Source of the DNA: Takakia lepidozioides
Lineage: Eukaryota; Streptophyta; Takakiopsida; Takakiales; Takakiaceae
Length of the DNA stretch: 64,000 nucleotides
Reading direction: 5' to 3'
Assembly (NCBI GenBank): GCA_030704615.1
Contig: CM060732.1
Span: 14,818,001-14,882,000, forward strand
Made by a program: the position numbers and the translations under genes. The notes below the pieces were generated by a model. That model made no database searches. It worked only from the letters and a program-made list of their open reading frames with translations, and was not told the DNA's origin. Below are positions 59,879 through 64,000 of this stretch, in pieces (the first letter of the stretch is position 1; each line of letters opens with the position of its first letter).

Positions 59879-61270
59879 CTACCTATGTCCAAGGCATCGT
59901 GGACACAACCATTCTCCATTAGGAACCTCCTCAAGTGGCGGTGTCAAGCATCCCATGTGCCACCCCCTTGAGCATTTGTCACACACCAGCATGGTTACGG
60001 CACCACCAGTATGCCCACATAGCATGCAACGCAACCCTGCAGGTACCACTGTAAGGTTGGGATCTATCCTCCCATCTACATGTGGAAGGTGACATGGCGC
60101 ACAATTGCGCACATGGTCTTTCCATACCATGCCATCTCGACCCTCCAGAATCAACACTCCTGAAGGCAACACCTCTCGGACCCTTAGAATCACACGCCCT
60201 GCTGTGACATCCAAAGTCGTAGGTGCTGTCTGCTGCAGATACACATAGTCCCCAGGGTGGAAACGCCAAACACCTGGCCGATATCCCCCTCCACGTACAA
60301 TGACATACCTCAATGTGTCTCGGTGTTGGGCAATAGCAAGGTTCTCAAAAGCCATAGGCATGACTCTCTTGAACAACTCTGCCCGCTGGACACATGCTTG
60401 TGTCCACATATCCGGATCATCAAGGTTGAGGACTACTGCAGTCTCCCTGCAAATAGATGCAGGCAAATCTGGCTCTCGGCCAAAGAGAAGAAAATAAGGT
60501 GAGAATGAGGCAAGTGAAGCTTGTTTGCTGAACTTATAGCCCATAGCTAGCCAAGGCAGCTGAAGGTCCCAATCTCCTAGGTGTCCCTTCTGCAAACCAT
60601 ACTTGCGCAAACCTCTCTTGACTGTCTGAACAACTCTCTCCGCCAAGCCATCAGCCTCGGGATGATCCCGAGAAGTAGTGCGGTGATCTATCAAGGCTTG
60701 CTCACACAAAGCCTGAAACTCCCCCAAGAATTCTCTCCCCTGGTCCGTGAGTACCTTGGCTGGAGCACCAAAATGGCTAAGCACTCGATCTAAGAATGCA
60801 TACGCAGCCCCCTCACTTGCCTTGTCAGGCAATGCCACCAGTTCAATCCATTTGGAGAAGTGTTCCACCATCACCAACACATATTTGTTATGGCGAATCA
60901 TTAGTGGCAATGGGCCTGCGAAGTCAAGACTCCAATGATAGCCCAAACCCATAATGGGTAAAGGATGCAATTGTGGAGTAGGGGCGTTGAAAGAAGCCCG
61001 CACTCTATCACACACCATGCACCTTGCCACTAACTGTTGCACATCCGTGTGCATGCCCCGCCACCAATACTGCCCTTGCAGCAAACTATGAGTGCGTCGC
61101 ATCCCAAAATGTCCCAACTCCTCATGGGCATGGCGTACCAATCGCACTCGTTGTGTTGGATGAGGCACAATCCTCACTCGTCCATCCTCCCATACCCGGA
61201 GTAGGTGAGTCCCTTCCCACTTGAACCTCTTGGCTCGTTGTAGGATCCGATCTCTTTCCTTAGCAGTCAC
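59879..61270 (-). CDS. integrase with C-terminal PHD finger, copy 3
   Basis: 463 open codons. N-terminal zinc motif (HAHEELGHFG ... CMVCDRV, about residues 47-85), catalytic core with HWSLDFAG, KVLTDQGRE and DHPEADG, then a GPY/F-like part (HPGDYVYLQQTAP ... LEGRDGMVWKDHV). The last 50 residues are a PHD finger: CMLC, CDKC, H-x2-C (WHMGC) and a final CPRC, with the Trp of GEWLCP two residues before it. PHD fingers usually bind histone H3 tails, so this may steer insertion, as chromodomains do in chromoviruses. The start Met is internal to pol: the frame is preceded by a TGA at about 61285. Confidence 0.9.
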   Translation of the reverse strand: MTAKERDRILQRAKRFKWEGTHLLRVWEDGRVRIVPHPTQRVRLVRHAHEELGHFGMRRTHSLLQGQYWWRGMHTDVQQLVARCMVCDRVRASFNAPTPQLHPLPIMGLGYHWSLDFAGPLPLMIRHNKYVLVMVEHFSKWIELVALPDKASEGAAYAFLDRVLSHFGAPAKVLTDQGREFLGEFQALCEQALIDHRTTSRDHPEADGLAERVVQTVKRGLRKYGLQKGHLGDWDLQLPWLAMGYKFSKQASLASFSPYFLLFGREPDLPASICRETAVVLNLDDPDMWTQACVQRAELFKRVMPMAFENLAIAQHRDTLRYVIVRGGGYRPGVWRFHPGDYVYLQQTAPTTLDVTAGRVILRVREVLPSGVLILEGRDGMVWKDHVRNCAPCHLPHVDGRIDPNLTVVPAGLRCMLCGHTGGAVTMLVCDKCSRGWHMGCLTPPLEEVPNGEWLCPRCLGHR

Positions 61271-61285
61271 ACTGGTTGCTGTCTC

Positions 61286-62233
61286 TCATGTACGAAGGTA
61301 GGCCAACACTGCTGCATCTTCATGCACATCCTTAGCATCACCAAGCTCCTCACTAATCTCCGGATCGTCATGCCCACCATCTACTTGACCAATGCTATGG
61401 GATGGACCAGCTTGAGCTCCCATTGCTAGGATGCACAAAAAGACAAATGCATGCCATCCTGGCACCATCTCCTCATTTGTCTCACCATGCCACCGAGCTC
61501 CAGTATCATCATGCTCGCTCGTGCATGGATTACGACTCAATCCATCTGCATCCCAATTGACAATACCGGCTCGATGCACCACCTGGAAGTCGTACTCTTG
61601 AAGCATAAGTGCCCACCGTGCAAGCTTCCATGTAAACTTGTCTGACTCCATCAACCACTTCAATGGTTGGTGATCCGTGACAAGGGTGAAGAGATTGCCA
61701 TAGAGGTAGCATCTGAAATGTGCCACTGCCCATACCGCAGCTAGACACTCCCCTTCATATGAACTATACTTTGCCTCGACATCATTGTTCGAGCGGCTAG
61801 CATATGCCACTACAAACTCTCTTCCCTCATCATCCACCTGTGTGAGCACTGCTCCAATCCCCAACATACTCCAATCCGTATGTAGTTGGAAAGGCCGCCC
61901 CCGAATAGGCCGCCTCAGAATAGGTACAGAAGTCAATCGAGCCTTGAGTTCCTCAAGGGTTTCCTCCTGTTCCTCCTCCCACTGCCACTCCTGACCCACC
62001 TTGGTCAACTGAGCCTTTGCAATGCTGCTAAATCCCTTGACAAACCGTCGATAGTAGTTTGCCAACCCCATGAAAGCATGAACTCTGCTAACATCTATGG
62101 GGCATGGAATGCATGCAATGGCCTCCACCTTTGTCTTTTGAACACTATACCGGTAGGGCCTTCGAAAAATTGGCGTGTCACTTGTCAAATCAATACGAAT
62201 CTCCTGACCCTTCAAACTCCCCAAATCCTTCAA
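61286..62233 (-). pseudogene. RT-RNase H with RT palm deleted, copy 3
   Basis: 315 open codons begin as RT (TPIFRRPYRYS) and jump in frame to VQKTKVEAIACIPCPIDVS, which lies after the RT palm in copy 2. About 190 residues, including motifs A, B and the YIDD box, are absent. RNase H follows with its acid residues (HTDWSMLG, YEGECLAAVW, VTDHQPLKW). This copy would need RT from another element. Confidence 0.85.
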
Positions 62234-62431
62234 ACCGAAGGCAAAGCAATTTCTATAAGCCCTTAGAAATCACTGGATCCTCTGTCTCTCTCCTCCGGTG
62301 ACTGTAGGTCCAACATCTGGTTCCCAATTGTCCTCAATGACTGCAACCTTGGGTACACCAGGCTTGGAGGTAGGAGACGAATCCTTTGGTTGCTAGATAG
62401 CAACCTCTTGGGCCTTGTCCGCCCAATCTGA

Positions 62432-63977
62432 CTATGGCATAGCCTCCACTTGCTCCGCCACAGCCACCTTGAGAACATCCTCTGAGCAAGAAACATTCTC
62501 AACCTCTTCAAAAACATTGGCCACCTTTGCTTCTAACTGATCCTCAGTGTATGGCTCTCCCCACTCCTCATATTGCTGCTTGAGAGATCCAAGGACTCTC
62601 TCTTTGCGCATCTCATCCCACATCTGCCATGGGTGTTTGCAACCCACGATCTTGTGCTCGCCTCCACTCACTGCCTCAACCGTCCCGGTTGGCAAGGAGG
62701 ATGCACCATCCAATGGGAGTGTAGAAATAGCCATCAATGCTTGCAATCTCCGTTGCTCCGCCATGCACAAGCCAATTATCCATGTCAAGCAATTTAGAAC
62801 CGTTGCCTAACCCAACACCTGGCGTCGTGATGCCTCTGACAGAGCTGGCACAGCTGTAGTGCCCGTGGCAAACCCCATTGCCCGCTCGCGCTCATCCGCA
62901 TCGGGCTCCGCCAATTGCTGTAGCACACTGTCCCAAATCAACCCAAGACCATTGTCTCAAAAAGCATGAGACGAGGGAAAGCTCATGAGCGTAGGCAAGG
63001 TTGTACGTGGTTGCCCCACTCGATTGACCACTGCTAGAGGTGGACGGTCATCATGTCGCACCCTCTGTAGTTGCCTCCCTTGGTCCAAAATGCCCTCAAC
63101 CGTGAGATTGGGTGGCCGTTGAATGGAATCATATGCTCTCTTGAGCAGCTATGGTGGTGCAAGATTGGTCCACCACAATCGAGGTCGATGCGTGCGTGAT
63201 CCCACCGCTGTTGCATCCAATAGCACCGGTGATCCAGTCCAAGACCGCACCTGATGCACACTGGCCATAACCCTGGCCCGAGAGTCCCCCATAAGAGGAA
63301 CATTCTCCAAAGATATAGGCTAGAGGTTGCACTTGCCTCGTCTGCAAGTCACGCAACACTCTCAACATCTCCCAAAACAAATGTGATCGTGCATCATGCA
63401 AGCCATTCCCATGACCTGCGGGAGAGTGTCATTGGCAAGGCACCTATCATTGTTGAATTGCTGAGAGAGGCAACAACTTAGGATACCAGTGTGTGAGCAA
63501 GGCGATGTGGCGCATAGAAATACACCGAGCTATCTCATCCTTCTCCACATACAAGTACTTGCGTACTTTAATCCCTGCTTGCAATACTCCTGCAAGCCCA
63601 GTGCTCATGCCTCCAAACAAGTCTAGCAAACAAATCCCTGAGTCAGGTGGTTGCCAGGTAATGGGCACTGTGTCCAAAGGAGCTAACTCAGGAGGTCCAG
63701 GTGATGTCACCGAACTCCCCTCACTCACCAATGGAAAGGCCTTCTGCCATGCTTGGTGCACACACTCGCCTGCTACTTGATGCAAATTCCCAACCGTACC
63801 CCACAGTGGAATATGCACAGGCACATGAGGACGCAAATCAGCCTTGTATGCCAATTGTTTGTCCTCATCAGGTGATGGTCTATCATCTGCATGGCTATTG
63901 CCCTCCAAGAGCTCACCACCCCAAGCCACCACCCCTGAGAATGCAGCCAATGTGGGCATCATGTTCTTATGATCCAC
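62432..63977 (-). pseudogene. cytosine methyltransferase domain, copy 3
   Basis: Clear homolog of the copy 2 domain but broken. CLLDLFGGMSTGLAGVLQAG (motif I) is intact near 63625. Then a deletion with stop lies around 63440, where PCQ is still readable but followed by TGA. Near 63305 a 1-nt insertion disrupts ENV. The C-terminal part is at 62788-62432. It is diverged enough from copies 1 and 2 to show the domain is old in this family. Confidence 0.8.
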
Positions 63978-64000
63978 CGCTACATTCCCAATAAACCACA

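Larger units (their letters stand above)
58352..64000 (-). mobile_element. Ty3/gypsy methyltransferase element, copy 3 (3' part)
   Basis: Same gene order as copies 1 and 2 but clearly more diverged. It runs from the 3' LTR (TG at 58352) through integrase-PHD, RNase H, a deleted RT and a degraded methyltransferase to the window edge. The left flank (ctaa at 58348-58351) would be the target repeat. Confidence 0.85.

Overview
The window is land-plant nuclear DNA, most likely from a fern. The evidence is split genes with GT..AG introns, a DEAH-box RNA helicase of the plant NIH/DExH2-DExH6 type, a plastid-type dual-specificity phosphatase, and a fragment of bacterial-type squalene-hopene cyclase, a gene known in ferns and bryophytes. 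Retroelements make up most of the sequence. I cannot name the species.

Layout. 1-7319: the 5' part of a Ty3/gypsy element on the minus strand (copy 1), with a 5' LTR, a leader holding a cyclase pseudogene and another exon, a conserved unknown ORF ('ORF0'), gag, protease and the start of a DNA-methyltransferase domain. 7477-8459: a four-exon histone H3 pseudogene. 9841-29044: a separate reverse-transcribing element with about 1.6-kb direct terminal repeats and an unusual RT (RYIDD motif). Its RT gene is split by a complete sister Ty3/gypsy element (copy 2, 12367-24097), and removing copy 2 restores the RT reading frame. The copy 2 leader holds a MED4 pseudogene and a uL22 exon. 29069-31013: an array of 5'-truncated LINE copies joined by (GA)n. 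31517-46525: the helicase gene on the minus strand (17 exons recognised, at least one more expected), with a LINE inserted in its 15th listed intron. 48482-50763: the phosphatase gene. 51.3-58.3 kb: degraded transposon and LINE pieces and CpG-rich repeats. 58352-64000: the 3' part of a third Ty3/gypsy element (copy 3).

The main discovery is the Ty3/gypsy family. Its order is LTR - leader with captured host exons - ORF0 - gag (two zinc knuckles) - protease - cytosine-C5 DNA methyltransferase (DNMT3-like, motifs in canonical order) - RT - RNase H - integrase ending in a PHD finger - LTR. The element thus appears to carry both a DNA-methylation writer and a histone-tail reader. All three copies are damaged, but each domain is readable in at least one copy. 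The leaders of copies 1 and 2 hold different host-gene fragments, which points to repeated gene capture. Two stop codons in copy 2 pol are CAG to TAG changes, as expected from decay of methylated CHG sites.
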